A stretch of 64,000 nt of DNA from assembly GCA_965194515.1 (NCBI GenBank), contig OZ239146.1, forward strand, positions 1,302,001-1,366,000. The letters run 5' to 3'. A model generated the notes under the pieces. That model saw nothing but the letters and a program-made list of their open reading frames with translations, had not been told where the DNA came from and did no database searches. The translations under genes and the position numbers were made by a program. Positions 33,096 to 42,700 of this stretch are shown one piece after another; position 1 is the first letter of the stretch, and every line of letters starts with the position of its first letter. Source of the DNA: Acidimicrobilacustris europaeus. GTDB taxonomy: Bacteria > Actinomycetota > Acidimicrobiia > Acidimicrobiales > Acidimicrobilacustridaceae.

Positions 33096-35405
33096 TCAGA
33101 GCCCGGTGACCGCGCGCCACACGCGTTCGGCGGTGTACGGCATATCGAGGTGAGTGACTCCATACGCTGACAATGCGTCGATAACGGCGCTCTGAACTGC
33201 CGGGGTACCGCCGATAGCGCCCGATTCGCCGATGCCCTTTGCACCAAGCGGATTCACCGGCGAAGGAGTCTCGAGCGGAACGAGATCGAAACTCGGGAAC
33301 TCTGCTGCCGAGCCAAACGCATAATCAGCAAAGTTCGAGGTCTGCGGATTTCCGTCTTCGTCGTACATCATGTGTTCGAACAGTGCCTGTCCCACACCTT
33401 GAGCAATACCGCCATGACGCTGACCTTCGACGATAAGTGGATTCAAGATGCGGCCCGCATCGTCACAGGTCACGATGCGACGCAATGTGACTTTGCCTGT
33501 TTCAGTGTCGACCTCAACCTCGGCCACATGCGCACCAAACGGGAACGTTGCGTTCTCGGCGCTGAAGGTAAGCGCGGCTTCGATCGGCAGCCCCATTGCG
33601 CCACCACCGATGGGGTCAACGATGTCGCCAGCCGTTCCGACCTCGGCCCAGGTTTTGGAAACGCTCGGAGTACCAGCGACGTGAAACACGCCACGATCCA
33701 TATCGAGTTCGATGTCCGCCACATTTGCTTCGAGGAGCTCGGCCGCAACCTGACGGGCCTTGTCGACAACCTGCTCGGTTGCGGTCCAGACCGCCGAACC
33801 ACCCAACTGCAATGAGCGGGAACCCATCGTGCCCATACCTTCGGCAACGCGATCGGTATCGCCGGCAACAACTTCGATGGCGTCCATCGGAATGCCAGTG
33901 AGGTCACTGGCAAGCATCGCCCACGCGGTGTTGTGACCCTGGCCGTGTGATGAGGAGCCGGTGTACACCGTGAGTCCACCGTCCTTACTAAGGACAACCT
34001 TGGCGAATTCACCATGGCTACCGGCCGGACCAGCAGTGATCTCGACATACACACAAACACCAATGCCGAGTTGCACCGGGTCGCCCGCTGCACGACGAGC
34101 AGCTTGTTCAGCACGCAATCCTTCGTAGTCAGCTTCGGCAAGGGCAAGGTTGAGCGCAGCCTGATAGTCGCCGCTGTCGTAGATCGCTCCGGTCTGGGTG
34201 GTGAAGGGGAACGCATCGGCAGCAATGAGGTTGCGTCGACGCACCTCAACCGGGTCCATGCCGATTTCAGCAGCAAAGAGGTCGAATGCTCGCTCGATGG
34301 CTGCAGTCGCCTCGGGACGACCTGCACCGCGATAGGCCTCGATCGGCGTGGTGTTTGTCATCACTGACTTGGTATTGCACTCCACCTTTGGGATGTCATA
34401 GGTACCCGGAGCCATCGTGCGCGTCATAAACGGGAGGAACGCGCCCATGCCCGGATACGCACCGACGTCTTGCAGAACGGTGAGTCGATAGGCCTCGACC
34501 TTGCCGTCTTTCGAGCCCCCGATTTCGATCTTGTGAACCTGACCGCGACCATGCGGCATCGACACCATTGACTCGCTACGCGACTCGGCCCAACGGATTG
34601 GTCGGTTGACTTTGCGTGAAACCCACGGCAGCAAAAGTTCATCGGTCTGAAGATTGATCTTGGCGCCGAACCCGCCGCCAACAGCAGGAGCGATCACATG
34701 GACCTGTTGCGGCTCAAGTTCATAAACGCCAGCAAGCTTGCCCTTGACCGAATGTGGAGCTTGGGTTGATACCCATGCGATCAGGCGACCTTCGTGCCAC
34801 ACGACCGCGACGCCACGAGGTTCAAGTGGGGCAACGGCGACGCGCTGATTGACGATGTCGCGCGTGACAACAACTTCGCAACCGTCGAATAACTCTTCGG
34901 TGAAGCCAAACGGAACTTCGAGCGCCGTGTTTGAACCGTGCTCAGGATGCAGTAAGACCTGATCGGTTGCGGCAAACACTGGATCAACAACAACGTCGAG
35001 TGGATCGAAATCGACAATCACGAGTTCGGAGGCGTCCTCGGCGGCGACAGCAGATTCAGCAACGATGACGACAATCGCCTCGCCGACGTAACGGACAACA
35101 TCGGTTGCGAGCCATGGCCGGGCGAGGATGTCCGGAATCATGCCGGGAATAGCAGGAGGTGGCGCAGAAAGGTCACCGGACTCAGTAACATCGGCAGCGG
35201 TGAATACGGCAACGACGCCTGGTGCAGCGAGCGCTTCAGAAACATCGAGTTCGGTTATGCGCGCATGAGCGATTGTGGATCGAACAAAATGCGCATAGAG
35301 CGCGCCTTCAAGCAGTGGCTCTTGAAGATCGGCGGTGTACAGGGCGCCGCCAGTTAAGAACAGCGGATCTTCCCGACGCTGAACACGGGTTCCCATCACG
35401 CTCAT
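33096..35405 (-). CDS. coxL: molybdenum hydroxylase large subunit, form II CoxL-like
   Basis: A 769-residue xanthine dehydrogenase-family catalytic subunit. An aldehyde-oxidase a/b-hammerhead domain (about 15-125) precedes the cofactor-binding half, with VGGGFGAK (242-249), the active-site loop AYRGAGR (357-363), GSSSHGQGHNT and the catalytic Glu727 in GIGESGAIGG. The AYRGAGR loop marks the form II group; true CO dehydrogenase carries AYxCSFR with a copper-binding Cys. The substrate is therefore probably an aldehyde or N-heterocycle. ATG 35405 is preceded by GGGGGAG. The S and M subunit genes are 5 kb away on the other strand. Confidence 0.9.
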   Translation of the reverse strand: MSVMGTRVQRREDPLFLTGGALYTADLQEPLLEGALYAHFVRSTIAHARITELDVSEALAAPGVVAVFTAADVTESGDLSAPPPAIPGMIPDILARPWLATDVVRYVGEAIVVIVAESAVAAEDASELVIVDFDPLDVVVDPVFAATDQVLLHPEHGSNTALEVPFGFTEELFDGCEVVVTRDIVNQRVAVAPLEPRGVAVVWHEGRLIAWVSTQAPHSVKGKLAGVYELEPQQVHVIAPAVGGGFGAKINLQTDELLLPWVSRKVNRPIRWAESRSESMVSMPHGRGQVHKIEIGGSKDGKVEAYRLTVLQDVGAYPGMGAFLPFMTRTMAPGTYDIPKVECNTKSVMTNTTPIEAYRGAGRPEATAAIERAFDLFAAEIGMDPVEVRRRNLIAADAFPFTTQTGAIYDSGDYQAALNLALAEADYEGLRAEQAARRAAGDPVQLGIGVCVYVEITAGPAGSHGEFAKVVLSKDGGLTVYTGSSSHGQGHNTAWAMLASDLTGIPMDAIEVVAGDTDRVAEGMGTMGSRSLQLGGSAVWTATEQVVDKARQVAAELLEANVADIELDMDRGVFHVAGTPSVSKTWAEVGTAGDIVDPIGGGAMGLPIEAALTFSAENATFPFGAHVAEVEVDTETGKVTLRRIVTCDDAGRILNPLIVEGQRHGGIAQGVGQALFEHMMYDEDGNPQTSNFADYAFGSAAEFPSFDLVPLETPSPVNPLGAKGIGESGAIGGTPAVQSAVIDALSAYGVTHLDMPYTAERVWRAVTGL

Positions 35406-35473
35406 GTGGTTCACTCCCCCTCGAGGTGCCGTTGCGGCAACCAGAGGTTAGTGGACGTCTGTCGGGAACCTTC

Positions 35474-35923
35474 TCAGCGGGTGAGAGAGGAACCCAAGCC
35501 CTCGAACGGCCATGCGTCCGGGACTCGGACCGGATCTTGAGCCTCGGGAAGCAGGTGGTAGACCTCTTCACCGGCCTTGGCATAGCCGTACTGCTCACGA
35601 GCAATGCGTTCAATCTCCGCATCGGTCTTGAGCGCATCGGCTTGGGCCTGAGCATCAGCATTCGCCTGATCGATTTCGGCCAATCGCTGCTCAACGGTCG
35701 CAGCAGTTCGGCGCTGATCGAGCAACGTGCGTGTTGGAGCAAGAAAGGCAACCACCGCAACCGTCAGGATCACCAAGATGACTGGGGTGACGACCCATGT
35801 GGATCGAGCTAGCAACGACCGCTGCGGTTTGGCGTGTTTGGGCCCCGAAGACTTCGCGGGCGCGTCAGAGCGCTTCCGCGGCGCGGATGACACCGCGCGT
35901 GATCGACGGGGAAGACGAGCCAT
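35474..35923 (-). CDS. septum formation initiator FtsB/DivIC-like
   Basis: A 149-residue bitopic division protein. A basic N-terminal tail of about 40 residues is followed by one membrane helix (TWVVTPVILVILTVAVVAFLA, split as 42-62), then a coiled coil at about 68-105 (TVEQRLAEIDQANADAQAQADAL) and the IARE-QYGYAKAGEEVYHL end typical of the FtsB/DivIC family. It belongs to the FtsQLB divisome bridge. It starts 2 nt after the eno stop. In relatives DUF501 would follow; here the molybdenum hydroxylase genes do. Confidence 0.92.
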   Translation of the reverse strand: MARLPRRSRAVSSAPRKRSDAPAKSSGPKHAKPQRSLLARSTWVVTPVILVILTVAVVAFLAPTRTLLDQRRTAATVEQRLAEIDQANADAQAQADALKTDAEIERIAREQYGYAKAGEEVYHLLPEAQDPVRVPDAWPFEGLGSSLTR

Positions 35924-35925
35924 GA

Positions 35926-37209
35926 CTAGCGGCCAACCTGCTTGATGGCTGCAGCGCCCCAGTAGGCCGCGGCGTCGCCGAGATCGTCTTCGATACGCAG
36001 CAATTGGTTGTACTTGGCCACACGATCGCTACGGGCCGGAGCGCCGGTCTTGATCTGACCACAATTCGTTGCAACAGCAAGGTCGGCGATGGTCGTGTCT
36101 TCGGTTTCCCCCGAACGATGTGACATGACCGCCGTGTAGCCCGCACGCGTCGCCATAGCAACAGACTCAAGGGTTTCTGTGAGCGTACCGATTTGGTTGA
36201 CCTTCACCAGAATCGAGTTTGCGACGCCTGCGTCGATGCCCCGAGACAACCGCTCGACATTCGTGACGAACAAATCATCACCGACGAGTTGGACCTTGTC
36301 GCCGATCGCAGCGGTGAGTTTCGACCAGCCATCCCAGTCTTCTTCGGCCATGCCATCTTCGATCGAAACAATCGGGTACTTCGAGACGAGTTCCTGGAGA
36401 TACCCAACCATCTCCGCCGGAGCCAGTGATCTACCTTCACCGGCAAGGACGTAGTTGCCGTCCTTGTAGAACTCGGTGGAAGCGGCATCGAGAGCAATAG
36501 CGATGTCGGTGCCAGGGGTGAATCCGGCCTTCTCGATCGCTTCAAGCAGCAACTTCACGGCGTCTTCATTCGAGGCGAGATTGGGGGCGAATCCGCCTTC
36601 GTCGCCGATCGCGGTGGAGAGATTGCGGTCGTGGAGAACCTTCTTGAGCACGTGATAGGTCTCGGCACCCCAGCGCAGTGCCTCGGAGAACGACGCTGCG
36701 CCCACAGGCATAATCATGAACTCTTGAATATCGACGTTGTTGTCGGCGTGCTCGCCACCATTGAGCACGTTCAGCATCGGAACGGGAAGCACATGTGCAT
36801 TCACGCCACCGACATAGCGGTAGAGCGGCACAGCGAGTTCATCGGCAGCGGCTCGCGCCACGGCAAGCGACACACCAAGGATCGCGTTCGCCCCAAGACG
36901 GCTCTTGTTGTCGGTGCCATCAAGTTCAAGAAGGACTCGATCGATATCGCGCTGATCAAGTGCGTCGAATCCGACGAGGGCGTCGTAGATCTCGTCATCG
37001 ACATGGGCAACAGCGTCGAGCACGCCTTTACCCATGTAGCGGGACTCGCCATCGCGGAGTTCAACGGCCTCAAACGCGCCAGTCGATGCACCAGAGGGAA
37101 CAATCGCTCGACCATTCGCACCGGATTCGAGAATGACTTCAACCTCGACGGTCGGGTTACCGCGACTGTCGAGGACCTCGCGGCCAGCGATATGTTCGAT
37201 GATGCTCAT
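35926..37209 (-). CDS. eno: enolase (phosphopyruvate hydratase)
   Basis: A 427-residue glycolytic enolase, 2-phosphoglycerate to phosphoenolpyruvate. Signature parts are REVLDSRGNPTVEVEV, VPSGASTG, GGEHADNNVDIQEFMIMP, IGDEGGFAPN, PIVSIEDGMAEEDW, LVGDDLFVTN, ILVKVNQIGTLTET and SHRSGETEDTTIADLAV. All Mg2+ ligands and the catalytic Glu/Lys pair can be read in these. GGAG precedes the ATG at 37209. It follows mazG by 72 bp and is the first gene before ftsB. Confidence 0.97.
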   Translation of the reverse strand: MSIIEHIAGREVLDSRGNPTVEVEVILESGANGRAIVPSGASTGAFEAVELRDGESRYMGKGVLDAVAHVDDEIYDALVGFDALDQRDIDRVLLELDGTDNKSRLGANAILGVSLAVARAAADELAVPLYRYVGGVNAHVLPVPMLNVLNGGEHADNNVDIQEFMIMPVGAASFSEALRWGAETYHVLKKVLHDRNLSTAIGDEGGFAPNLASNEDAVKLLLEAIEKAGFTPGTDIAIALDAASTEFYKDGNYVLAGEGRSLAPAEMVGYLQELVSKYPIVSIEDGMAEEDWDGWSKLTAAIGDKVQLVGDDLFVTNVERLSRGIDAGVANSILVKVNQIGTLTETLESVAMATRAGYTAVMSHRSGETEDTTIADLAVATNCGQIKTGAPARSDRVAKYNQLLRIEDDLGDAAAYWGAAAIKQVGR

Positions 37210-37281
37210 GGGATCGGGGGCTCCTCGTCAATGGCGCTCGGGTGGCAGTTTTCCACGTCGACGCGCGAGCTGTGGGGACGG

Positions 37282-38646
37282 TCAGAGAACCGCGCGTCCA
37301 CCTAGTTCAGCACTCCGAGCGGCATCGCGGTAGTTCACCGCTGCTGCGCGCAAGGCCGTCTCGGGGTCGACACCAGCACGCCGGGCCTCATCCACGATCG
37401 CGAACAGCAGCGCGCCAGTGGTTTGATCGTCGACCGATGCCCCAAATTCCCGGAGTGTCGCCTCGATCGACGCCGGCACGGGCAGAGTGATCGGATCAAG
37501 GCCCGTTAGCGCTCCAGCCTTCTTTTGGATCTTGAGTGCGTAAAGCAGCGCAGGAATCGCATCGGGAACGCCGTCGAAGACGCTCTCGCGACCCTTCTCT
37601 TCCTTCTTGATCTGTTCCCAATTGCTCACTACTGCGTCAGCATCCTTCGCCTCGACGTCACCAAAAACATGCGGGTGTCGAGATCGCAATTTGTCGTGAA
37701 CGTTGAGAGCGACATCAGCAATTGTGAACTGACCTTCTTCCGAAGCCAACTGACTATGAAAGAGCACCTGGAAAAGCAGATCTCCAAGTTCCTCTTCCAG
37801 ATGTTCATAGCCCGTGCCGGCTTCCACATCGAGATGGTCGATGGCCTCAAGCACTTCGTAGGACTCTTCAAGAAGATGACGACGGAGAGATTCATGGGTT
37901 TGCTCACGGTCCCAAGGACATTCGGCGCGCAACACTGCGACCAGCTCCGCGAAACGAACCAACTCTTGGGCAACCGGGGCCGAGAGTTCAGGAAGAAAAA
38001 TCGAAGTGAGATGGTCCGCCGCTATCCGATCGATTTCTGCCCAAGGAATTTCTTCAACGACTTCGTCAGGTAGCCCTAGTCGCTGCAACACCGTCACAGT
38101 TGCATCGGCCGCAAGACACGAATTGATTCCGGCATCAAGAGCGAGCTTCACGTCGGAGAGCACCTCGGCCGAGTCACATTGCGCCACCAAAAGAGGGCCA
38201 CGCTCCCCCGCTGCTTCAACGGCGAATCGGTGACCATCGATAATTCGTACGCCAACCGACACCGGATCGATTCCGAGACGAGCCCATGTGAGATCGAGGA
38301 ACGAAAGCGCAGGAATAATTTCGACCTCGCAGCGAGGATCAGCCAGGAGGAGCTCCACCGTGTGCTCGGCCACAATCGGCGAACCAGGAACGGCATAAAG
38401 GATTTGACCCGCTTCAGTCGCTGCTGCGATCAATCGTTCGACGATCTCGGGATAGACCTCGTCAATAGAAGCCGCCGTTTCGTAGACATCGTCGAATGAT
38501 GTCGCCGCTTCCATCACGACCGCAGCCGGGTGTCGACGCGTTCGAACGAATTGCACTGTGGTCGCGTTGATTGCCTCCCGAGTGCCGATCGTCAGGAGTT
38601 CAACATCGCCAGGCCCCAGCCCAACGATGACAACTCGCGGCATCAT
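37282..38646 (-). CDS. mazG: MazG nucleoside triphosphate pyrophosphohydrolase with methylase-like N-terminal domain
   Basis: About 454 residues. Residues 1-220 form a tetrapyrrole-methylase-like domain (VVIVGLGPGDVELLTIGT, YAVPGSPIVAEHTVELL), and residues 230-454 the MazG helical pyrophosphohydrolase: LRAECPWDREQTHESLRRHLLEESYEVLEAID with the E-x-x-E metal site, HLEEELGDLLFQVLFHS and RHPHVFGD. It converts (d)NTPs to NMPs and PPi and guards against aberrant nucleotides. The two-domain form is like YabN of Bacillus. The start is ATG 38646 or 38643, with no strong ribosome site seen. The stop of the parvulin gene lies 13 nt upstream. Confidence 0.93.
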   Translation of the reverse strand: MMPRVVIVGLGPGDVELLTIGTREAINATTVQFVRTRRHPAAVVMEAATSFDDVYETAASIDEVYPEIVERLIAAATEAGQILYAVPGSPIVAEHTVELLLADPRCEVEIIPALSFLDLTWARLGIDPVSVGVRIIDGHRFAVEAAGERGPLLVAQCDSAEVLSDVKLALDAGINSCLAADATVTVLQRLGLPDEVVEEIPWAEIDRIAADHLTSIFLPELSAPVAQELVRFAELVAVLRAECPWDREQTHESLRRHLLEESYEVLEAIDHLDVEAGTGYEHLEEELGDLLFQVLFHSQLASEEGQFTIADVALNVHDKLRSRHPHVFGDVEAKDADAVVSNWEQIKKEEKGRESVFDGVPDAIPALLYALKIQKKAGALTGLDPITLPVPASIEATLREFGASVDDQTTGALLFAIVDEARRAGVDPETALRAAAVNYRDAARSAELGGRAVL

Positions 38647-38659
38647 CGGCGAGTGCAGA

Positions 38660-39733
38660 TCACTGCAACGGAAGTCCGGCGACCGAGGTCGAGGTGGCGC
38701 CTGAGGGAGCAATGATCTTCGCTGTCGCTGCGTCGAACTGACCGTACCGAAGGTTCACAGACACGCTTGCCGTTGAGGCGATACGCATGAGTTCGGCACC
38801 GACAATCGCGTCGGCATTGTCAACAACGGACTGCTTCAGCGAATCTTTCAGTTGTTCAAACGTCAACTTGCCACGAGCCGTTACGAGAACAAGGTGATAG
38901 CCAAACTTGGTCTTCACTGGCTCACCCACAACCCCAACTGGCTGCGTCCATGCCGCGTTATCGAATTCCGTCACATAGGAACCCTTCGGACTGCACGGAA
39001 GAGCGCCACCTGAGGTCGCTGATCCCGAGTCCTGCGACTTCGCTGCAGCGATCTGGGCGAAGTTCGATGTTCCCTTGACCTGCGACTGAATGTCCTTGAT
39101 TGACGTCAGGGCGGTTGCGTACTGAGCTTCGGTCGGAACTGCGTTACCCGAACCCGAACCTGCGAGTACAAGGATGTGGCTCGCGCACACGAGATCTTCT
39201 TGGTACTGATCCTTGGTTGCCTCGTACAGATTGCGAAGACCCTCGTCGGTTTGAGCCTCAGCAACAATTGCCGCTCCGAGCACGGTCTGAGCTGCCACAC
39301 CATCAATAAGCGTCTGCTGATAGCTCGCCGGGAGACTATTGAACACTGAGGTGCCAGAGCCGTTGGTGAAGTTCTCCTCGAGCAGCGCCCGTGCACTCGC
39401 TCGATCTGCATCAGTCACGGTGAGACCGCGCTCAGCGACGCCAACTTGAGCCAACTGAAGATTCAATTGATCGTTCAGGAATGCCGACGTGTAGGAGGTT
39501 GACCACGAGTTGCCATCGGTCGACTTGAGCTCACTGGCTCCGCCCGAGGTCGAGTACACCTCGGCAAAAGCTTCGATCTGTGACTGGAACTCCGAATCGG
39601 AAAGTGTCCAGCTATTCACGGTTAGTGCGGTCGGGTTTACCGCCGAACATGAACTACCCACGAGGGAAAGCACGAGGGCGAGGAGGATGGCGGTGATGGA
39701 GATATTTCGCGTCGTCTTCACAAGGTTGCTCAC
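38660..39733 (-). CDS. parvulin-type peptidyl-prolyl isomerase lipoprotein
   Basis: A 357-residue secreted foldase. The signal peptide ends at a lipobox-like GSSC (Cys29), a SurA-like helical N-domain follows, and a PpiC rotamase domain spans about 180-290 (CASHILVLAGSG, QDSGSATSGGALPCSPKGSYVTEF, VKTKFGYHLVLV). It probably helps fold exported proteins at the outer face of the membrane. A second conserved Cys pair (VCASHI, LPCSP) may form a disulfide. In Mycobacterium the neighbouring slot between mfd and eno also includes a lipoprotein gene. GTG start at 39733. Confidence 0.88.
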   Translation of the reverse strand: MSNLVKTTRNISITAILLALVLSLVGSSCSAVNPTALTVNSWTLSDSEFQSQIEAFAEVYSTSGGASELKSTDGNSWSTSYTSAFLNDQLNLQLAQVGVAERGLTVTDADRASARALLEENFTNGSGTSVFNSLPASYQQTLIDGVAAQTVLGAAIVAEAQTDEGLRNLYEATKDQYQEDLVCASHILVLAGSGSGNAVPTEAQYATALTSIKDIQSQVKGTSNFAQIAAAKSQDSGSATSGGALPCSPKGSYVTEFDNAAWTQPVGVVGEPVKTKFGYHLVLVTARGKLTFEQLKDSLKQSVVDNADAIVGAELMRIASTASVSVNLRYGQFDAATAKIIAPSGATSTSVAGLPLQ

Positions 39734-39762
39734 ACTAACGGAGCCAGCAGAGGGCCTGAGAG

Positions 39763-42700
39763 TCAGCCCTCGTCCTCAGGGACGAGATCGGCCAGCGCCG
39801 AGACGAGGTCGTCGATGATCGACCCTGCCGAGTTCAGGTGAAGCTGCAGCTGCTTCGGCTCGGCCTTGTACACCGACCCTTTGTAGAGGCGATCAAGCCG
39901 GATCGTGGCAGAAGTCCGAAGAGCTAACGGTGAGATCCGGGCAACAAACTTTGGACCGCCAAATCCTGGCCCCTTGGTCACGGTGACGTCGGTAACCCCG
40001 GTTCGAACGCACTCCGCCCGAAGCCGGGCAACCTCAAGGAGCGCTTCGGCATCTTCAGGCACCGGTCCGAAGCGGTCTTCCCACTCGGCCCGAATATCGG
40101 CAACTTCAGCAGCCGAGATCACCGCGGCAAGACGCCGGTAGGCCTCGAGTCGTAGGTCTTCACGTTCGACATACGACGCAGGTAACGAAGCATCGACCGG
40201 AAGCTCAAGCTTGATTTCGGCCGGTTCCGGAATCGGCTCGCCCTTCAACTCGGCCACCGCTTCGGTGACCATCTGGCAATAGAGGTCGTATCCGACCGAC
40301 GAGATGTGGCCACTTTGTCCGCTGCCAAGCAAATTGCCCGCTCCTCGAATTTCGAGGTCGCGCATTGCGATGCGGAAACCAGAGCCGAGTTCGGTCGCTT
40401 CTCCGATCGTGCGCAGTCTCTCGAAAGCTTGTTCGGTAAGTGCTCGATCCGGAGGAAAGAACAAATAGGCATACGCGCGACTTCCCGAACGCCCCACGCG
40501 CCCACGTAACTGATGAAGTTGGCCAAGCCCAAGGAGATCGGCGCGATCAACCACCAAGGTGTTGACCGTGGGCATATCGATACCTGACTCGATGATGGTG
40601 GTGCAGACGAGTACGTCGAATTCGCCTTCCCAGAAATCGAGAACAACTTTCTCGAGCGTTCCTTCGTCCATCTGTCCATGCGCAACAGCAATCCGCGCTT
40701 CGGGCACTAGCTCGCCAAGGTGCGCCGCAACGCGCTCGATGTCCTGCACGCGATTGTGCACAAAGAAGACTTGCCCTTCACGAAGCAACTCACGCCGAAT
40801 CGATTCGGCCACTGCGCGCTCGTCGTACTCGCCGACATAGGTGAGAATCGGCTGACGTTCGCTCGGTGGCGTGTTCAATAACGTGAGATCGCGAATACCC
40901 GTGAGACTCATCTCAAGTGTTCTCGGGATTGGTGTGGCCGTAAGCGTCAGTACATCGACGCCAACTTTGAGCCCCTTGATGGCCTCTTTATGTGAAACGC
41001 CGAATCGCTGTTCTTCGTCCACAACCAGGAGCCCGAGATCTTTGAACGCCAACCCATCTGCCAAGAGCCGGTGCGTTCCAATCACAACATCGACATCGCC
41101 GGTTTCGAGATCGGCAATCACCTTTTTGGCCTGCGCATTCGTCAAGAACCGGCTGAGCATTTCGACTCGAACGGGATAACCAGCGAATCGTTCACTAAAG
41201 GTCTGTAAATGCTGTTGCGCAAGGAGTGTTGTTGGCACCAGCACTGCTGCTTGTTTGCCGTCTTGCACTGCCTTGAAAACCGCTCGCACTGCGACTTCAG
41301 TCTTTCCGAAACCGACATCGCCGCAAACGAGTCGATCCATCGGGGACTCGGCCTCCATATCCGCCTTCACGTCCGCAATCGCAGTCTTCTGATCGGGGGT
41401 GGGTTCGTAGGGGAAGGACTCTTCGAGTTCGTGCTGCCAGGGAGTATCGGGAGCGAACGCGTGACCGGGTGCGTGAATGCGCTTTTGGTACAGCACCACG
41501 AGTTCCTGCGCGATCTCGGTGACCGCTTCACGAACTCGGGCTTTGCTTTTTTGCCATTCGCCGCCGCCCAGACGACTCAGGCTGGGTGAATCGCTTCCAG
41601 TGAAGGGCCGCACCGCATCAACTTGATCGCTTGGAACATAAAGACGGTCGTCACCGCGATATTCAAGAAGGAGATAGTCGCGCTCAACTCCACCGATTGC
41701 GCGCTTAACCATTCCGCCGTATCGGCCGACACCGTGCTGATAGTGAACGACAAAGTCGCCAGGCGCGAGGTCGTCGAAATGCCCTTGAGCCACTGCCTTG
41801 CGCGGTCGTGCACGGCGATGAGCGCGACGACGCCCCGTAATATCGGATTCAGCGAGAAGTGCAAGACCGATCTGCGGCAACCGAACTCCGCGCTCGAGTG
41901 GCGCAACGACGACATGTCCGCCCGGTGTCGAAAGGTCTTCGCGTCCGCGTTCATCGAATGAAAGGTGAATGCCTTGATCGCCGAGCAATGCCACTAACCG
42001 ATCGGCTGAACCGGTTCCATCAGCAGCCACAACAACCGTTGCACCATCAGCAAGCATCGAGCGCAATTGTTCGACGAGGAGGTTTCCATCGCCGACAACG
42101 GGATCCCAACCCGATGCTCCGACGACTGGCGTGCTGGGCGCATCGGGAATATCGAGCACTGTCCACATTGGTGCTCTTGTGCGGCCAAGAAGTCGTTCGA
42201 ACGGAACATGAAGTTGAGGGAAGGAACCTTCGGCCCCCCATGTTCGTGAGAGCGACTGCTCGAGGTCTTGTTCTTCAGCGAGGATGTCGCCAGCGCGATC
42301 GCGCATGCGCCGCGGTTCGATCAGCAGAATTTGCGCGTCGTCACGGAGCAGATCGAAAAGAACATCTGGATCATCCGCATCGTCATCGACCAACCATGGC
42401 AACCAACTCTCCATGCCATCGAACATCTGGCCCTCAGAAAGTCGCTCCCACTGCTCCCGCCCCCAAGGCTGCGTTCCGACAAGGACTGCTGCACGCTCAC
42501 GCACTTCCTCAGTGGGAAGGAGTTCGCGACAAGGGAAAATTGTCACTTCGGCAACCGAAACGGTTGCTCGCTGGTCGGCAATCGAAAACTCGGTGAGGCG
42601 ATCAACTTCATCGCCCCAAAGATCGATTCGCACCGGAACATCGGCAGTACTCGGATAGATATCGACAATCGAACCTCGGACTGCAACTTCACCGCGGTGC

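Noticed and set aside
33096..35405. Carbon monoxide dehydrogenase annotation for the CoxL-like protein
   Set aside because: The active-site loop lacks the copper-binding Cys of form I enzymes.
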